From: Mycobacterium sp. NBC_00419
GTDB taxonomy: Bacteria > Actinomycetota > Actinomycetes > Mycobacteriales > Mycobacteriaceae
Assembly (NCBI RefSeq): GCF_036023875.1
Contig: NZ_CP107931.1
Coordinates: forward strand, 4,774,001 to 4,838,000
DNA length: 64,000 bases
Direction: 5' to 3'
Position numbers and translations under genes: made by a program. The notes under the pieces were generated by a model, which did no database searches, had not been told where the DNA came from, and saw only the letters and a program-made list of their open reading frames with translations. This document shows positions 52,677 to 64,000 of the stretch, in pieces (position 1 is the stretch's first letter; each line of letters starts with the position of its first letter).

Positions 52677-53348
52677 ATGAGCCCCGCCCGGCCGAGCCGC
52701 CAACAGATCTCCGACGCGGTAGGACATCTGGGCTGGCGGCTGGTGCTCGGCGCGATCTACGCGGACGTCGCCACCGAATCGCTGGCTCAGTCAGCCGAGG
52801 TCGCCGCAGTGGCCGCCGAGGCGGCCGGCGGTGACGGTGACGGCCACCTCAGCGTCGACGTCCGTGCCGACCGCGCGATCCTGCGGTTGCAGTCCACCGC
52901 GCTCGGCGGAATGACCGACCTCGATGTCCGGTTGGCCCGCTCGCTGGCCACTGCTCTGAACGCGCGGGGATGGCAGCTGCGCGCGGGAACCGTTCAGGCC
53001 CTCGAGATCGCCATCGACGCCCTCGACATCGCGGGCGTCCGCCCGTTCTGGAAGGCGGTCACCGGCTACATCGACGAGCCGGGACCGTCCGACCTCAGCG
53101 ACGGGCTGATCGATCCGCTGGGGCGGGGTCCGGCGATCTGGTTTCAGCAGATGGACGCGCCGCGACCGCAGCGCAATCGCATCCACCTCGACGTCGACGT
53201 CGCTCATGACGTCGCCCTTGGGCGCATCGACGCCGCGCTCGCCGCGGGCGGTGAGCTGGTGTCCGACGCCGCGGCGCCGGCCTTCTGGGTACTGGCCGAC
53301 CGGGAGGGCAACGAGGTCTGCATCTGCACCTGGCAGGGGCGCGACTAA
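52677..53348 (+). CDS. PCD-like plus VOC-like two-domain protein
   Basis: A 223-residue protein. The N-terminal half (SRQQISDAVGHLGWRLVLGAIYADV, then LDVRLARSLATALNARGW) resembles pterin-4a-carbinolamine dehydratase/4a-hydroxytetrahydrobiopterin dehydratase folds, though the catalytic His-His of that enzyme is not evident. The C-terminal half (ALEIAIDALDIAGVRPFWKAVTGY, then NRIHLDVDVAHD and AFWVLADREGNEVCICTW) is a glyoxalase-type VOC module. Such fusions are frequent in actinobacteria and of unknown function. It precedes proS by 21 bases. Confidence 0.75.
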   Translation: MSPARPSRQQISDAVGHLGWRLVLGAIYADVATESLAQSAEVAAVAAEAAGGDGDGHLSVDVRADRAILRLQSTALGGMTDLDVRLARSLATALNARGWQLRAGTVQALEIAIDALDIAGVRPFWKAVTGYIDEPGPSDLSDGLIDPLGRGPAIWFQQMDAPRPQRNRIHLDVDVAHDVALGRIDAALAAGGELVSDAAAPAFWVLADREGNEVCICTWQGRD

Positions 53349-53369
53349 GGACAGATAGGCTGGCCCACT

Positions 53370-55124
53370 GTGATCACCCGCATGTCCGAGCTGTTCTTGC
53401 GCACTTTGCGCGACGACCCGGCAGACGCCGAAGTGCCCAGCCACAAACTGCTGATCCGGGCGGGCTACGTCCGACCGATCGCACCAGGCCTCTACAGCTG
53501 GCTGCCGCTGGGACTGCGGGTGCTGCGCAAGATCGAGAAGGTCGTGCGCGAGGAGATGGTGGCCATCGGAGGCCAGGAGATCCTGTTCCCGGCGCTGCTG
53601 CCTAGGGCGCCGTATGAGACCACCAACCGCTGGACCGAGTACGGCGACGGGGTGTTCCGGCTCAAGGACCGCCGGATGAACGACTACATGCTGGGCCCCA
53701 CCCACGAGGAGTTCTTCACCTTGACGGTGAAGGGGGAGTACAGCTCCTACAAGGACTTTCCGGTGCTGCTGTTCCAAATCCAGACCAAGTACCGCGACGA
53801 GGCCCGCCCACGCGCCGGCATCCTGCGCGGCCGCGAGTTCGTGATGAAGGACTCGTACTCGTTCGATATCGACGAGGGTGGGCTGAAGAACGCCTACCAC
53901 GCGCACCGCGACGCCTACCAGAAGATGTTCGACCGGCTGGCGATCCGCTATGTGATCGTCTCGGCGGTGTCCGGGGCGATGGGCGGTAGCGCCTCAGAGG
54001 AGTTCCTGGCCGAAAGTGAAGTCGGCGAGGACACTTTCGTGCGCTGCCTGCAGTCCGGCTACGCGGCCAACGTCGAGGCGGTCACCACCGCGGTCCCCGA
54101 TGCGGTTCCGTTCGAAGGACTGCCCGAGCCGACCGTGCACGACACCGGCGACACCCCGACCATCGCCACCCTGGTCGAGTGGGCCAACTCGGCGAACCTG
54201 GGCCGGGAGATCACCGCGGCCGACACCCTCAAGAACGTGCTGCTCAAGACCCGCCAGCCCGGCGGCGACTGGGAGGTGCTGGCCATCGGCGTGCCCGGTG
54301 ACCGCGAGGTCGACGACAAGCGGCTGGGGGCTGCCCTCGAGCCGGCCGACTACGCGATGCTCGACGACGCCGACTTCGCCAAGTACCCCTTCCTGAAGAA
54401 GGGATACATCGGGCCGAAAGCATTGCTGGCCAACGGTGTTCGTTACCTGGTCGATCCGCGGGTGGTCGACGGCACGTCGTGGATCACCGGAGCCGACGAG
54501 ACCGGTAAACACGTCGTCGGCCTGGTGGCCGGGCGCGACTTCGTCGCCGACGGCACCATCGAAGCGGCCGAGGTGCGCGACGGCGACCCGTCACCGGACG
54601 GGGCCGGGCCGCTGGTTTCGGCGCGCGGTATCGAGATCGGCCACATCTTCCAGTTGGGCCGCAAGTACACCGACGCGTTCTCCGCCGATGTCCTCGGCGA
54701 GGACGGCAAGCCGGTACGGCTGACCATGGGTTCCTACGGCGTGGGTGTGTCGCGACTGGTCGCGGTGATCGCCGAACAGCACCATGACGGGCTCGGCCTG
54801 CGCTGGCCGACATCGGTGTCGCCGTTCGACGTGCACGTGGTGATCGCCAACAAGGATGCTGAGGCCCGCGCCGGCGCCGAGGAGCTGGCCCGCGACCTCG
54901 ACCGGCTGGGCCTGGAGGTGCTGCTCGATGACCGCACCGCCTCGCCGGGGGTGAAGTTCAAGGACGCCGAACTGCTCGGGATGCCGTGGATCGTGGTGGT
55001 CGGCCGCGGTTGGGCCGACGGAATCGTGGAACTGCGCAACCGGTTCAGCCACGACAGCCGGGAAGTCCCGGCAGCGACCGCGGTCACCGAGATCGCGTCG
55101 GCGATCGCCGAAGCCCAGCCCTGA
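53370..55124 (+). CDS. proS: Prolyl-tRNA synthetase
   Basis: A 584-residue class II aminoacyl-tRNA synthetase of the bacterial ProS type. Motif 2-like [16 protein letters not shown] and motif 3 [19 protein letters not shown] frame the active site. Between them an INS editing domain (about residues 225-400) is present, with the [19 protein letters not shown] segment. The anticodon-binding domain follows at about 470-584. The GTG at 53370 gives [17 protein letters not shown], the N-terminus I recall for mycobacterial ProS; ATG 53382 is an alternative. Its 3' end faces the palindromic element at 55131. Confidence 0.96.
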   Translation: MITRMSELFLRTLRDDPADAEVPSHKLLIRAGYVRPIAPGLYSWLPLGLRVLRKIEKVVREEMVAIGGQEILFPALLPRAPYETTNRWTEYGDGVFRLKDRRMNDYMLGPTHEEFFTLTVKGEYSSYKDFPVLLFQIQTKYRDEARPRAGILRGREFVMKDSYSFDIDEGGLKNAYHAHRDAYQKMFDRLAIRYVIVSAVSGAMGGSASEEFLAESEVGEDTFVRCLQSGYAANVEAVTTAVPDAVPFEGLPEPTVHDTGDTPTIATLVEWANSANLGREITAADTLKNVLLKTRQPGGDWEVLAIGVPGDREVDDKRLGAALEPADYAMLDDADFAKYPFLKKGYIGPKALLANGVRYLVDPRVVDGTSWITGADETGKHVVGLVAGRDFVADGTIEAAEVRDGDPSPDGAGPLVSARGIEIGHIFQLGRKYTDAFSADVLGEDGKPVRLTMGSYGVGVSRLVAVIAEQHHDGLGLRWPTSVSPFDVHVVIANKDAEARAGAEELARDLDRLGLEVLLDDRTASPGVKFKDAELLGMPWIVVVGRGWADGIVELRNRFSHDSREVPAATAVTEIASAIAEAQP

Positions 55125-55130
55125 CCAGCA

Positions 55131-55190
55131 GCCGACAGTAACCTCACGGCGGCCCAGCGCCGCTCTGGCCGCCGTGGCGTTACTGTCGGG
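55131..55190. repeat. 60-bp palindromic intergenic element, copy 2 (inverted)
   Basis: Arms 55131-55152 and 55169-55190 flank a 16-base loop. The left arm is the exact reverse complement of the right arm of the copy at 31663-31684, so the element is inserted in the opposite orientation. It lies between proS (+) and the DUF4439 gene (-), whose stop codon follows at once. Confidence 0.8.
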
Positions 55191-55682
55191 CTACTCGCTG
55201 CCGCCGGGAAACGCTACGGTCACCGGCCACACACCCAGCACCCGGTTCCAGCGCGCGGCCATGACCGCGCATTCGGTCAGCGCTGTGACCGCGAACCGCC
55301 GGTCATCCTCCGAGGTCGCCTGCTCGATCACCGCACGCCAGGCGACCGCGCAGTCGTTCTCCATCCGCACGGCGAGCTTCGCCGCGTCGTCGGGCGTCAC
55401 GACCGCAAACGGCAGCTGATAACCCACGGCCGGTAGCGGCGCCTTGGCCGATCGTCCGGTGAGCATCGCGATCGCCGCCTCCCGCCGCTCGCGGTGCTGG
55501 GCCAGCGCGTCGGACACCAGGGGGTTCTCCTCCGGCGAGCTGTGCGCCGACACGATCCCGTAGCCGTAGATCGCGGCGTGCTCGACGGCGACGGCGTCGA
55601 ACAGGGCGCCCTTGTCGGCCTCCGACGGCCGGTCGGGGTCCGGCGTCGTCGACGGAGTAGGCGAGGGGGTCGGCGAGGTCAC
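55191..55682 (-). CDS. DUF4439 ferritin-like protein (Rv2844-like)
   Basis: A 163-residue protein. A Thr/Pro-rich start (SPTPSPTPSTTPDPD) leads into a four-helix bundle: ALFDAVAVEHAAIYGYGIVSAH, then SDALAQHRERREAAIAML, and EDDRRFAVTALTECAVMAARW. Glu/His pairs (E-H in AVEHAAIY, H-R-E in QHRERRE) recall metal sites of ferritin-like proteins, but a complete di-iron set is not certain. It matches Rv2844 by position and length. It overlaps the next minus-strand gene by 4 bases. Confidence 0.8.
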   Translation of the reverse strand: MTSPTPSPTPSTTPDPDRPSEADKGALFDAVAVEHAAIYGYGIVSAHSSPEENPLVSDALAQHRERREAAIAMLTGRSAKAPLPAVGYQLPFAVVTPDDAAKLAVRMENDCAVAWRAVIEQATSEDDRRFAVTALTECAVMAARWNRVLGVWPVTVAFPGGSE

Positions 55683-56215
55683 TGCGGGCGCCTCCCGGAC
55701 GGCAGCGCCACCGAATACAGCGTGGTGCAGGATGCGGCGATCGATCCGAGCAGACCCGCGCGATACCCGGACAGGGTCGGCGACAGCGTGGCGGCGCTCT
55801 CGGCGGAACTGCGCAGGGTGGCGACGATCTCGTCAAGGCTCGGTGCGGGCGCGGGCGGCGCCGAAGTGGTGGTGGTCGACGGACTCGTCGTCGGCACCGG
55901 GGTCCGCGCCACGCGGGCGATCTCCTCGAGCAGTGCGGTGGCGTGCCGGGACCGTTCGGTGGCCACTTCGGTGAACGCACGGGCCAGTGCGACCGGGGCA
56001 CCCGCGGCGGCCGCGGTGGCCAGCTCGCTGTCGTGGCGGGCCAGCTCTACCTGCTGCTCCAGTGGATCGGGGCCCGGCGGTTCGCCCGACCCGCAGGCCG
56101 TGATCGCGCCGCCGAACAGGGCGAGCAACGCCAGGCCGCGACCGCCGTCGGCGAGGACCCGTCGTCGGCTGATGGCGGCGCCGTGGCCGCTGTCCTGCGT
56201 GAGCACCCGAAACAT
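55679..56215 (-). CDS. Tat-type lipoprotein (Rv2843-like)
   Basis: A 178-residue exported protein. Residues 17-19 are a twin/triple arginine (SRRRVLADGG), followed by a hydrophobic core and a lipobox-like ITAC with Cys41. The mature part is helical (LEQQVELARHDSELATAAA) with a Thr/Ser/Pro-rich linker (VPTTSPSTTTTSAPP). It is co-oriented and overlapping with the DUF4439 gene, so the pair probably works together at the cell surface. It is divergent from rimP. Function unknown. Confidence 0.75.
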   Translation of the reverse strand: MFRVLTQDSGHGAAISRRRVLADGGRGLALLALFGGAITACGSGEPPGPDPLEQQVELARHDSELATAAAAGAPVALARAFTEVATERSRHATALLEEIARVARTPVPTTSPSTTTTSAPPAPAPSLDEIVATLRSSAESAATLSPTLSGYRAGLLGSIAASCTTLYSVALPSGRRPQ

Positions 56216-56222
56216 CCTGCCA

Positions 56223-56249
56223 TTGACCCGGGCTGCGCTGGCGTATCGT
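56223..56249 (+). promoter_or_regulatory. Candidate promoter of the rimP-nusA-infB operon
   Basis: TTGACC (56223-56228) and TATCGT (56244-56249) are separated by 15 bases, slightly short for a sigma-A promoter. They lie 40 bases before the rimP GTG in the gap to the divergent lipoprotein gene. GAGGAGC directly before the GTG serves as the ribosome-binding site. Confidence 0.45.
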
Positions 56250-56288
56250 TGATGGCTGTTCAGGACAATTCAAGATGAGGAGCTCGCC

Positions 56289-56822
56289 GTGACTGGCCGG
56301 TCAACGGGATTACCGTCCCCGCAGCAGGTGATCGAGCTACTCGATGGCGAGTTCGCGCGCGCCGGATACGAAATCGAAGACGTCGCGATCAACGCACGCA
56401 CCCGTCCGGCTCAGATCACCGTGATCGCCGACGGCGACACCCCCCTCGACCTGCAGACCGTCGCGGAACTGGCGCGCTCGGCCTCGGCGCTGCTCGACGA
56501 GTTCGACACCGGCAGCGAGCCCTATGTGCTGGAAGTCACCTCACCCGGGATCGATCGTCCGCTGACCGAAGAGAAGCACTTCCGCCGCGCGCATGCCCGC
56601 CTGGTGGAGGTCGAACTCGAGGACGCCGACACCGTCAAGGGCCGGCTCGGCGCGGTCTCGGACGGCGCCGTCGACCTGGTGGTACGCGGCCGCGGCGACT
56701 GGACGGTACGGCGCATTCCCCTCACTGATATTCGCAAAGCCGTTGTGCAGGTGGAGTTTTCACCACCCAATCCGCGGGAACTAGAGCTGGCCGGAGCTGC
56801 CGGAACGGAGACCGGAGCATGA
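56289..56822 (+). CDS. rimP: Ribosome maturation factor RimP
   Basis: A 177-residue protein that assists 30S subunit assembly. The N-terminal domain holds [23 protein letters not shown] and the [18 protein letters not shown] helix. [23 protein letters not shown] is the RimP signature (in part: [11 protein letters not shown]). The C-terminal SH3-like domain follows. The start used is the GTG at 56289. It overlaps nusA by 4 bases and begins the conserved rimP-nusA-ylxR-infB-rbfA cluster. Confidence 0.95.
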   Translation: MTGRSTGLPSPQQVIELLDGEFARAGYEIEDVAINARTRPAQITVIADGDTPLDLQTVAELARSASALLDEFDTGSEPYVLEVTSPGIDRPLTEEKHFRRAHARLVEVELEDADTVKGRLGAVSDGAVDLVVRGRGDWTVRRIPLTDIRKAVVQVEFSPPNPRELELAGAAGTETGA

Positions 56823-57865
56823 ACATTGACATGGCTGCCCTGCACGCGATCGAGGTCGATCGCGGCATCTCGGTCGACGAATTGGTCGACACCATCAAGT
56901 CGGCACTGCTGACCGCCTACCGCCACACCGAAGGCCATCAGCCCGACGCGCGGATCGAGATCGACCGCAAGAGCGGCGCCGTACAGGTGCTCGCCCGCGA
57001 GACCGACGAAGACGGCAACCTCATCAGCGAGTGGGACGACACCCCGGAAGGCTTCGGCCGGGTCGCGGCCACCACCGCCCGGCAGGTGATGCTGCAGCGC
57101 TTCCGCGACGCCGAGAACGAACGCAGTTACGGCGAGTTCTCCGCCAAGGAGGGCGACATCGTCGCCGGGGTCATCCAGCGCGACAACCGCGCCAACCTGC
57201 GCGGCCTGGTGGTGGTGCGCGTCGGCAGCGAGACCAAGGGCGCCGAAGGTGTCATCCCGTCCGCCGAGCAGGTTCCCGGCGAACGCTACGAGCACGGCGA
57301 GCGGCTGCGCTGCTACGTCGTCGGCGTCAGCCGCGGCGCCCGCGAACCGGTGATCACCCTGTCGCGCACCCACCCGAACCTGGTGCGCAAGCTGTTCTCC
57401 CTCGAAGTTCCCGAGATCGCCGACGGCTCGGTCGAGATCGTCGCGGTGGCCCGCGAGGCCGGCCACCGCTCCAAGATCGCCGTGCGCTCACGGGTCTCCG
57501 GACTCAACGCCAAGGGCGCCTGCATCGGCCCGATGGGGCAGCGGGTGCGCAATGTGATGAGCGAGCTGTCCGGCGAGAAGATCGACATCATCGACTACGA
57601 CGAGGACCCGGCCCGGTTCGTCGCCCACGCCCTGTCCCCGGCCAAGGTGGTGTCGGTCACCGTCATAGACGCCGAAGCCCGGGCGGCGCGCGTCGTGGTG
57701 CCCGACTTCCAGCTGTCGCTGGCCATCGGCAAGGAAGGGCAGAACGCCCGGCTGGCGGCGCGACTGACCGGCTGGCGTATCGACATCCGCAGCGACGCGG
57801 CCACACCGGAGGGGACCGCCGATCCGGGCGCGGCGCACGGCGCCGGGCAGGAAAGCCCGACCTGA
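56819..57865 (+). CDS. nusA: Transcription termination/antitermination factor NusA
   Basis: A 348-residue protein with the short actinobacterial architecture: an N-terminal RNA polymerase-binding domain (1-about 105), S1 (about 110-180, [11 protein letters not shown]), and two KH domains (KIAVRSRV...[18 protein letters not shown], and [25 protein letters not shown]). The C-terminal acidic repeats of E. coli NusA are absent, as is normal for mycobacteria. It is coupled to rimP by a 4-base overlap. Confidence 0.96.
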   Translation: MNIDMAALHAIEVDRGISVDELVDTIKSALLTAYRHTEGHQPDARIEIDRKSGAVQVLARETDEDGNLISEWDDTPEGFGRVAATTARQVMLQRFRDAENERSYGEFSAKEGDIVAGVIQRDNRANLRGLVVVRVGSETKGAEGVIPSAEQVPGERYEHGERLRCYVVGVSRGAREPVITLSRTHPNLVRKLFSLEVPEIADGSVEIVAVAREAGHRSKIAVRSRVSGLNAKGACIGPMGQRVRNVMSELSGEKIDIIDYDEDPARFVAHALSPAKVVSVTVIDAEARAARVVVPDFQLSLAIGKEGQNARLAARLTGWRIDIRSDAATPEGTADPGAAHGAGQESPT

Positions 57866-57906
57866 GGGTGGTACTGAGCAGTGCCGCGGTGACGGTAGAC
57901 TGTGCC

Positions 57907-58260
57907 GTGATCCAGCGCGAGACTCCGGCTGCCCAAAACCGGCATCGCCGCACCGAAGGACCGGTGCGAACATGCATCGGGTGCCGGAAGCGAGAGTTGG
58001 CCGTCGATCTCCTCCGAGCGGTGGCGGTATCGAACGGGAACGGTCACTTGGCCGTCACCGTTGATACAGCAGGTAATCTCCCGGGGCGGGGTGCGTGGTT
58101 GCATCCCGACGATCGGTGCCTTGAGGCAGCGATTCGACGGCGAGCTTTCGCCCGAGCGTTGCGCATCACCGGTTCACCGGACACCACCGCGGTGGGCGAG
58201 TACCTCTCGACCGCCACGGCCCATGAAGAACAGGTAGCGAAGAACATGAGCACACCGTGA
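57907..58260 (+). CDS. YlxR-family RNA-binding protein (Rv2840c-like)
   Basis: A 117-residue basic protein. The YlxR/DUF448 signature is [10 protein letters not shown] near residue 20, followed by [28 protein letters not shown]. YlxR proteins bind nucleic acid and sit between nusA and infB in many bacteria; a link to RNase P has been reported for some. GTG 57907 gives the N-terminus M-I-Q-R; a start inside the C-I-G-C region would remove conserved residues. It is 41 bases after nusA. Confidence 0.88.
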   Translation: MIQRETPAAQNRHRRTEGPVRTCIGCRKRELAVDLLRAVAVSNGNGHLAVTVDTAGNLPGRGAWLHPDDRCLEAAIRRRAFARALRITGSPDTTAVGEYLSTATAHEEQVAKNMSTP

Positions 58261-58341
58261 AGTTCCGACGATGACCATGCGTTGTAGCTAAACCCGAGGC
58301 GCGGCCCTACCACCGCTGTCGCCTCCTGAGTAGGAGATTCA

Positions 58342-61140
58342 GTGGCAGCACCCGGTAAGGCCCGCGTACACGAGTTGGCAAAGGAACTCGGTGTCAGTAG
58401 TAAGGAAGTTCTCGCCCGCCTGAGCGAACAGGGCGAATTCGTCAAATCCGCGTCGTCGACGGTGGAAGCCCCCGTCGCGCGGCGCCTCCGTGAGGCTTTC
58501 GGCGGCGGCAAGCCTGCCGCGGCCCCCAAGGCGTCCCCGGCCAAGGCCGCAGGAAACGGTGCACCCGCACCGGCCCCGGTGGCCGACGGTGGATCCGTCG
58601 CGGCCCCTTCGCCGGTTCCGGGACCCAAGCCGGCCGCTCCGGCCCCGGCGGCACCCCCGCCGGCACCGCCCGCCCCGCCCGTAGCTCCGGTTGCCCCGGC
58701 AGTGTCGGAAGTGTCGGCGGCTCCCACGGCCTCGGCTCCCACGGCCTCGGCGCCCGCGCCGTCTGAAGCGGGCCCCACGCCGGGCCCGCGTCCCGGCCCG
58801 GCCGCCCCCAAGCCCGGCATGCCCAAGCCGCCGCGCGTGGGCAACAACCCGTTCTCCAGCGCACAGCCGGTCGAACGTCCGATCCCCCGTCCGCAGGGCC
58901 CGCGTCCCGGACCCGGTGCCGGCGGCCCGCGCCCCGGCGCTCCCCGTCCGGGTGGCGCGACTCCCGGCAACATGCCGCCGCGTCCCGGCGGCGGTGCCGC
59001 CGCGCGCCCGGCCCGTCCGGGTGCTCCCCGGCCCGGCGGCGGACCCCGTCCCGGCCCCGGTGCCGGCGGCGGTCGTCCCGGTGGCGGCGGTGGCGGTAAC
59101 TACCGCACCGGCGGCCCCGGTGGTGCCGGCGGTGGTGCCGGTGCTCCGGCCGCCGGTGGTGGATTCCGCGGTCGTCCCGGTGGCGGCGGTGGTGGCGCCG
59201 GTCGCCCGGGCCAGCGTGGCGGTGCGGCCGGTGCGTTCGGTCGTCCCGGTGGCGCACCTCGCCGCGGCCGTAAGTCGAAGCGGGCGAAACGCGCCGAGTA
59301 CGAGAGCATGCAGGCACCGATCGTCGGCGGCGTGCGGTTGCCGCACGGCAACGGCGAGACCATCCGGCTGGCCCGCGGCGCATCGCTGAGCGATTTCGCC
59401 GAGAAGATCGATGCCAACCCGGCAGCGCTGGTGCAGGCACTGTTCAACCTGGGCGAGATGGTGACGGCCACTCAGTCGGTGGGGGATGAAACCCTCGAAC
59501 TGCTGGGCGGCGAGATGAACTACGTCGTTCAGGTCGTCTCCCCGGAGGACGAGGACCGCGAACTGCTCGAGTCCTTCGACCTGACCTACGGCGAGGACGA
59601 GGGTGGTGAGGAGGATCTGGTGATCCGCCCGCCGGTCGTCACCGTCATGGGCCACGTCGACCACGGCAAGACCCGACTGCTCGACACCATCCGCAAGGCC
59701 AACGTCCGCGAGGGCGAAGCCGGCGGTATCACCCAGCACATCGGTGCCTACCAGGTGGCCGTCGAGCATGACGGCATCGAGCGCTTGATCACCTTCATCG
59801 ACACCCCGGGTCACGAGGCGTTCACCGCCATGCGTGCTCGCGGTGCGAAGGCCACCGACATCGCGATCCTGGTGGTCGCCGCCGACGACGGTGTGATGCC
59901 GCAGACGGTGGAGGCCATCAACCACGCGCAGGCGGCCGATGTGCCGATCGTGGTGGCGGTCAACAAGATCGACAAGGAGGGCGCCGACCCGGCCAAGATC
60001 CGGGCCCAGCTCACCGAGTACAACCTGGTGGCCGAGGAGTACGGCGGCGACACCATGTTCGTCGACATCTCGGCGAAGAACGGTGTCAACATCCAGGCGC
60101 TGGAGGAGGCGGTTCTGTTGACCGCCGATGCCTCGCTGGACCTCCGGGCCAATCCAGATATGGAAGCTCAGGGTGTGGCGATCGAAGCGCACCTGGACCG
60201 TGGCCGTGGTCCCGTGGCCACCGTGCTCATCTCGCGCGGCACCCTGCGGGTCGGCGACTCGATCGTGGCCGGCGACGCCTATGGCCGCGTGCGGCGCATG
60301 GTCGACGAGCACGGCGATGATGTCGAAGAGGCATTCCCGTCGCGTCCGGTTCAGGTCATCGGCTTCACGTCGGTGCCCGGTGCCGGCGACAACCTGCTGG
60401 TTGTCGACGAGGATCGGATCGCCCGCCAGATCGCCGACCGGCGCAGCGCGCGCAAGCGCAACGCACTGGCGGCCCGTAGCCGTAAGCGCATCAGCCTGGA
60501 CGATCTGGATGCAGCGCTGAAGGAGACGTCGCAGCTGAACTTGATCCTCAAGGGCGACAACTCCGGCACCGTGGAGGCGCTGGAGGAAGCCCTGCTGGGC
60601 ATCGAGATCGGCGACGAGGTCGAGCTGCGCGTCATCGACCGCGGTGTCGGTGGTGTCACCGAAACCAACGTCAACCTGGCGTCGGCGTCGAACGCGATCA
60701 TCATCGGATTCAACGTCCGTGCGGAGGGCAAGGCCACCGAGCTGGCCAACCGCGAAGGCGTCGACATCCGCTACTACTCGGTGATCTACCAGGCCATCGA
60801 CGAGATCCAGGCCGCGCTCAAGGGCATGCTCAAGCCGGTCTACGAGGAGAAGGAACTCGGCCGCGCCGAGATCCGGGCGATCTTCCGGTCGTCGAAGGTC
60901 GGCAACATCGCCGGCTGCCTCGTGCAGTCGGGCATCATGCGGCGCAACGCCAAGGCGCGGTTGCTGCGTGACAATGTGGTCATCGCCGAGACGGTCACCA
61001 TCTCCTCGCTCAAGCGTGAGAAGGATGACGCCACCGAGGTCCGCGAAGGTTATGAATGCGGTCTGACGCTGACGTACTCCGACATCAAAGAGGGCGACGT
61101 CATCGAGGCGTACGAGCTGGTCGAGAAAGAGCGGGTCTAG
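58342..61140 (+). CDS. infB: Translation initiation factor IF-2
   Basis: A 932-residue GTPase that brings initiator tRNA to the 30S subunit. The IF2 N-terminal subdomain is [20 protein letters not shown]. Residues about 55-310 are a long, disordered Pro/Ala then Gly/Arg-rich linker (PRPGGG-type repeats). The GTPase core has G1 GHVDHGKT at 437-444, G3 DTPGHEAF, and G4 NKID. C1/C2 domains complete the protein. The GTG at 58342 follows TAGGAG. It is slightly longer than M. tuberculosis IF-2 (about 900) because of the linker. Several long antisense frames here are compositional artefacts. Confidence 0.97.
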   Translation: MAAPGKARVHELAKELGVSSKEVLARLSEQGEFVKSASSTVEAPVARRLREAFGGGKPAAAPKASPAKAAGNGAPAPAPVADGGSVAAPSPVPGPKPAAPAPAAPPPAPPAPPVAPVAPAVSEVSAAPTASAPTASAPAPSEAGPTPGPRPGPAAPKPGMPKPPRVGNNPFSSAQPVERPIPRPQGPRPGPGAGGPRPGAPRPGGATPGNMPPRPGGGAAARPARPGAPRPGGGPRPGPGAGGGRPGGGGGGNYRTGGPGGAGGGAGAPAAGGGFRGRPGGGGGGAGRPGQRGGAAGAFGRPGGAPRRGRKSKRAKRAEYESMQAPIVGGVRLPHGNGETIRLARGASLSDFAEKIDANPAALVQALFNLGEMVTATQSVGDETLELLGGEMNYVVQVVSPEDEDRELLESFDLTYGEDEGGEEDLVIRPPVVTVMGHVDHGKTRLLDTIRKANVREGEAGGITQHIGAYQVAVEHDGIERLITFIDTPGHEAFTAMRARGAKATDIAILVVAADDGVMPQTVEAINHAQAADVPIVVAVNKIDKEGADPAKIRAQLTEYNLVAEEYGGDTMFVDISAKNGVNIQALEEAVLLTADASLDLRANPDMEAQGVAIEAHLDRGRGPVATVLISRGTLRVGDSIVAGDAYGRVRRMVDEHGDDVEEAFPSRPVQVIGFTSVPGAGDNLLVVDEDRIARQIADRRSARKRNALAARSRKRISLDDLDAALKETSQLNLILKGDNSGTVEALEEALLGIEIGDEVELRVIDRGVGGVTETNVNLASASNAIIIGFNVRAEGKATELANREGVDIRYYSVIYQAIDEIQAALKGMLKPVYEEKELGRAEIRAIFRSSKVGNIAGCLVQSGIMRRNAKARLLRDNVVIAETVTISSLKREKDDATEVREGYECGLTLTYSDIKEGDVIEAYELVEKERV

Positions 61141-61176
61141 TGGCGATGACGGCTTGCTGGAAGAGCAGAGGCCGGC

Positions 61177-62677
<1,501 letters not shown>

Positions 62678-62695
62678 CCAGGCCGTCGCCCACAA

Positions 62696-62754
62696 TCGAA
62701 TTTCACCTTTGGTAGGGACCTACTCGCACTTCGAGTGCACAAGGTGAAACTCGA
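62696..62754. repeat. Large inverted repeat between nrnA and dinF
   Basis: TCGAATTTCACCTT (62696-62709) pairs at 13 of 14 positions with 62741-62754. An inner GCACT/AGTGC stem lies within the 31-base loop. The element ends 24 bases before the dinF start and could be a terminator, an attenuator or a palindromic binding site. Confidence 0.6.
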
Positions 62755-62778
62755 TCTCGATGATGACGGTGGTCTGCA

Positions 62779-64000
62779 TTGATTGACTCGGACGCGGCGT
62801 CCCCGCGGCGGATCGCGGCGCTGGCAATCCCGGCTCTCGGCGTTCTGGCCGCCGAACCTCTCTACCTGTTGTTCGACCTCGCGATCGTCGGCCGGCTTGG
62901 CGCCGTAGCGCTGGCCGGATTGGCGATCGGTGGGTTGATCCTGTCAGTGGTCAGCTCGCAGCTGACGTTCCTGTCCTACGGCACCACGGCCCGCTCGGCG
63001 CGGTTCTTCGGCGCAGGCAACCGGCCTGCGGCAGTCGGCGAGGGGGTGCAGGCCACCTGGCTGGCGTTCGCCATGGGGGCGGTGATCGTGGCCGCCGTCG
63101 AACTGGCCGCGGTGCCGCTGGTGTCGGCGATCGCCGGGGGCAAGTCCGGTGGCGGGGGCATCGCGGCTGCCGCGCTGCCCTGGGTGCGCATCGCGATCTT
63201 CGGGGTGCCGGCGATCCTGGTGTCGGCCGCGGGCAACGGCTGGATGCGCGGCGTGCAGGACACCATGCGACCGCTTCGCTACGTGCTCGTCGGCTTCGGT
63301 ACGTCGGCGGTGCTGTGCCCGCTGCTGGTCTACGGCTGGCTCGGGCTGCCGCGCCTGGAGCTGGCCGGCTCGGCGGTGGCCAACCTGGTGGGGCAGTGGC
63401 TGGCGGCGGTGCTGTTCTGCAGCGCGCTGCTGGCCGAGAAGGTGCCGCTGCGGGTGGACTTGTCGGTGCTGCGGGCACAGGTCGTCATGGGCCGTGATCT
63501 GGTGGTGCGGACCCTGGCGTTCCAGGCCTGCTTCGTCTCGGCGGCTGCGGTGGCCGCCCGGTTCGGTGCCGCCGCGGTGGCCGCCCACCAGGTGGTACTG
63601 CAGCTGTGGAATTTCCTTGCGCTGGTGCTTGATTCGCTGGCGATCGCCGCGCAGTCGTTGGTCGGCGCGGCGCTCGGGGCGGGCAGCACCGAGCACGCCA
63701 AGTCGGTGGCATGGCGGGTGACGACGTTCTCGACGATCGCCGCGGCGGGGTTGGCGACGGTATTCGCCGCGGGTGCCTCGGTGTTGCCTGCGCTGTTCAC
63801 CGATGACCGCTCGGTACTGGACGCGATCGGGGTGCCGTGGTGGTTCATGGTGGCCCAGTTGCCGATCGCCGGCATCGTCTTCGCCCTCGACGGGGTGCTG
63901 CTCGGCGCCGGGGATGCGGCGTTCATGCGCACGGCGACGTTGATCAGCGCGCTGGTCGGCTTCCTGCCGCTGATCTGGCTGTCGCTGGTGTTCGGCTGGG
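62779..64000 (+). CDS. dinF: MATE-family efflux protein DinF (3' end outside window)
   Basis: The first 407 residues of a 12-helix MATE exporter. The N-terminal helix pair is ALGVLAAEPLYLLFDLAIVGRLG, followed by LTFLSYGTTARSARFFGAGN, GNGWMRGVQDTMRPLRY and AHQVVLQLWNFL, the DinF subgroup pattern. It corresponds to Rv2836c. The TTG at 62779 is the only start after an in-frame stop at 62764. MATE pumps export cationic drugs or metabolites with Na+ or H+. The last part runs off the window. Confidence 0.92.
   Translation, partial: MIDSDAASPRRIAALAIPALGVLAAEPLYLLFDLAIVGRLGAVALAGLAIGGLILSVVSSQLTFLSYGTTARSARFFGAGNRPAAVGEGVQATWLAFAMGAVIVAAVELAAVPLVSAIAGGKSGGGGIAAAALPWVRIAIFGVPAILVSAAGNGWMRGVQDTMRPLRYVLVGFGTSAVLCPLLVYGWLGLPRLELAGSAVANLVGQWLAAVLFCSALLAEKVPLRVDLSVLRAQVVMGRDLVVRTLAFQACFVSAAAVAARFGAAAVAAHQVVLQLWNFLALVLDSLAIAAQSLVGAALGAGSTEHAKSVAWRVTTFSTIAAAGLATVFAAGASVLPALFTDDRSVLDAIGVPWWFMVAQLPIAGIVFALDGVLLGAGDAAFMRTATLISALVGFLPLIWLSLVFGW

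Overview
The window comes from a high-GC actinobacterium that looks like a non-tuberculous, rapid-grower-type Mycobacterium (Mycolicibacterium). It carries mycothione reductase, EfpA, a DesA3-type desaturase with its reductase, SigC, a WhiB protein and mycobacterial cobalamin genes. Most of the backbone follows, from memory, the M. tuberculosis order mapB-glnA4-aldC-mtr-mqo-cobO-cobB-cysG-efpA-proS-rimP-nusA-infB-rbfA-nrnA-dinF (Rv2861c to Rv2836c). All homology statements are by recognition; no search was run.

Layout. 1-4.9 kb: end of a TetR regulator, a Rieske lipoprotein, a DUF1707 protein, mapB, cobQ, a lipoprotein and a degenerate alpha/beta hydrolase. 4.9-8.5 kb (minus): a two-gene pair for the osmolyte N-acetylglutaminylglutamine amide. 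8.7-11.1 kb: ferredoxin reductase plus fatty acid desaturase, closed by a double hairpin. 11.2-17.9 kb: amino acid/amine permease divergent from glnA4, a gamma-glutamyl hydrolase, aldC, an SDR and a FadR-type regulator, a likely gamma-glutamyl-amine catabolic unit.

18-32.4 kb is a copper/redox neighbourhood: sigC with a frame-disrupted membrane protein, a Cu(I)-type P1B ATPase, a small HMA protein, a whiB gene, a CopD/CtaG membrane protein, a DUF5134 protein with a Met/His-rich loop, and a zinc-finger anti-sigma-like membrane protein. The whiB gene is broken by a 6.9-kb accessory island bounded by perfect 98-bp direct repeats (21713-21810 and 28692-28789). Removing one repeat plus the island would restore a 105-codon WhiB with its four cysteines. 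The island has no recognisable recombinase. It carries a proteasome-beta/HslV-like protein with Thr-Asp-Lys residues, an HExxH protein, a possible HhH-type protein, a VOC protein, a winged-helix-like protein and a small membrane protein. This is the best candidate here for an undescribed system.

32.5-35.5 kb: an ArsR-type sensor and an ECF cobalt/nickel transporter (cbiMNQO), close to the cobalamin genes at 40-45 kb. 35.5-45.1 kb: mtr, a lipase-like hydrolase, mqo, a GNAT, a Mg-chelatase-like protein, cobO, cobB, cysG/cobA. 45.2-48.4 kb: efpA and a tandem paralogue separated by a 29-bp tandem repeat. 48.4-53.3 kb: an NCS1 permease, a YhgE/Pip membrane protein with a degenerate ABC-type ATPase, and a PCD/VOC-like protein. 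53.4-64 kb: proS, two small minus-strand genes, then the rimP-nusA-ylxR-infB-rbfA-nrnA translation/RNA operon and the start of dinF. No rRNA, tRNA, CRISPR array or insertion sequence was recognised.
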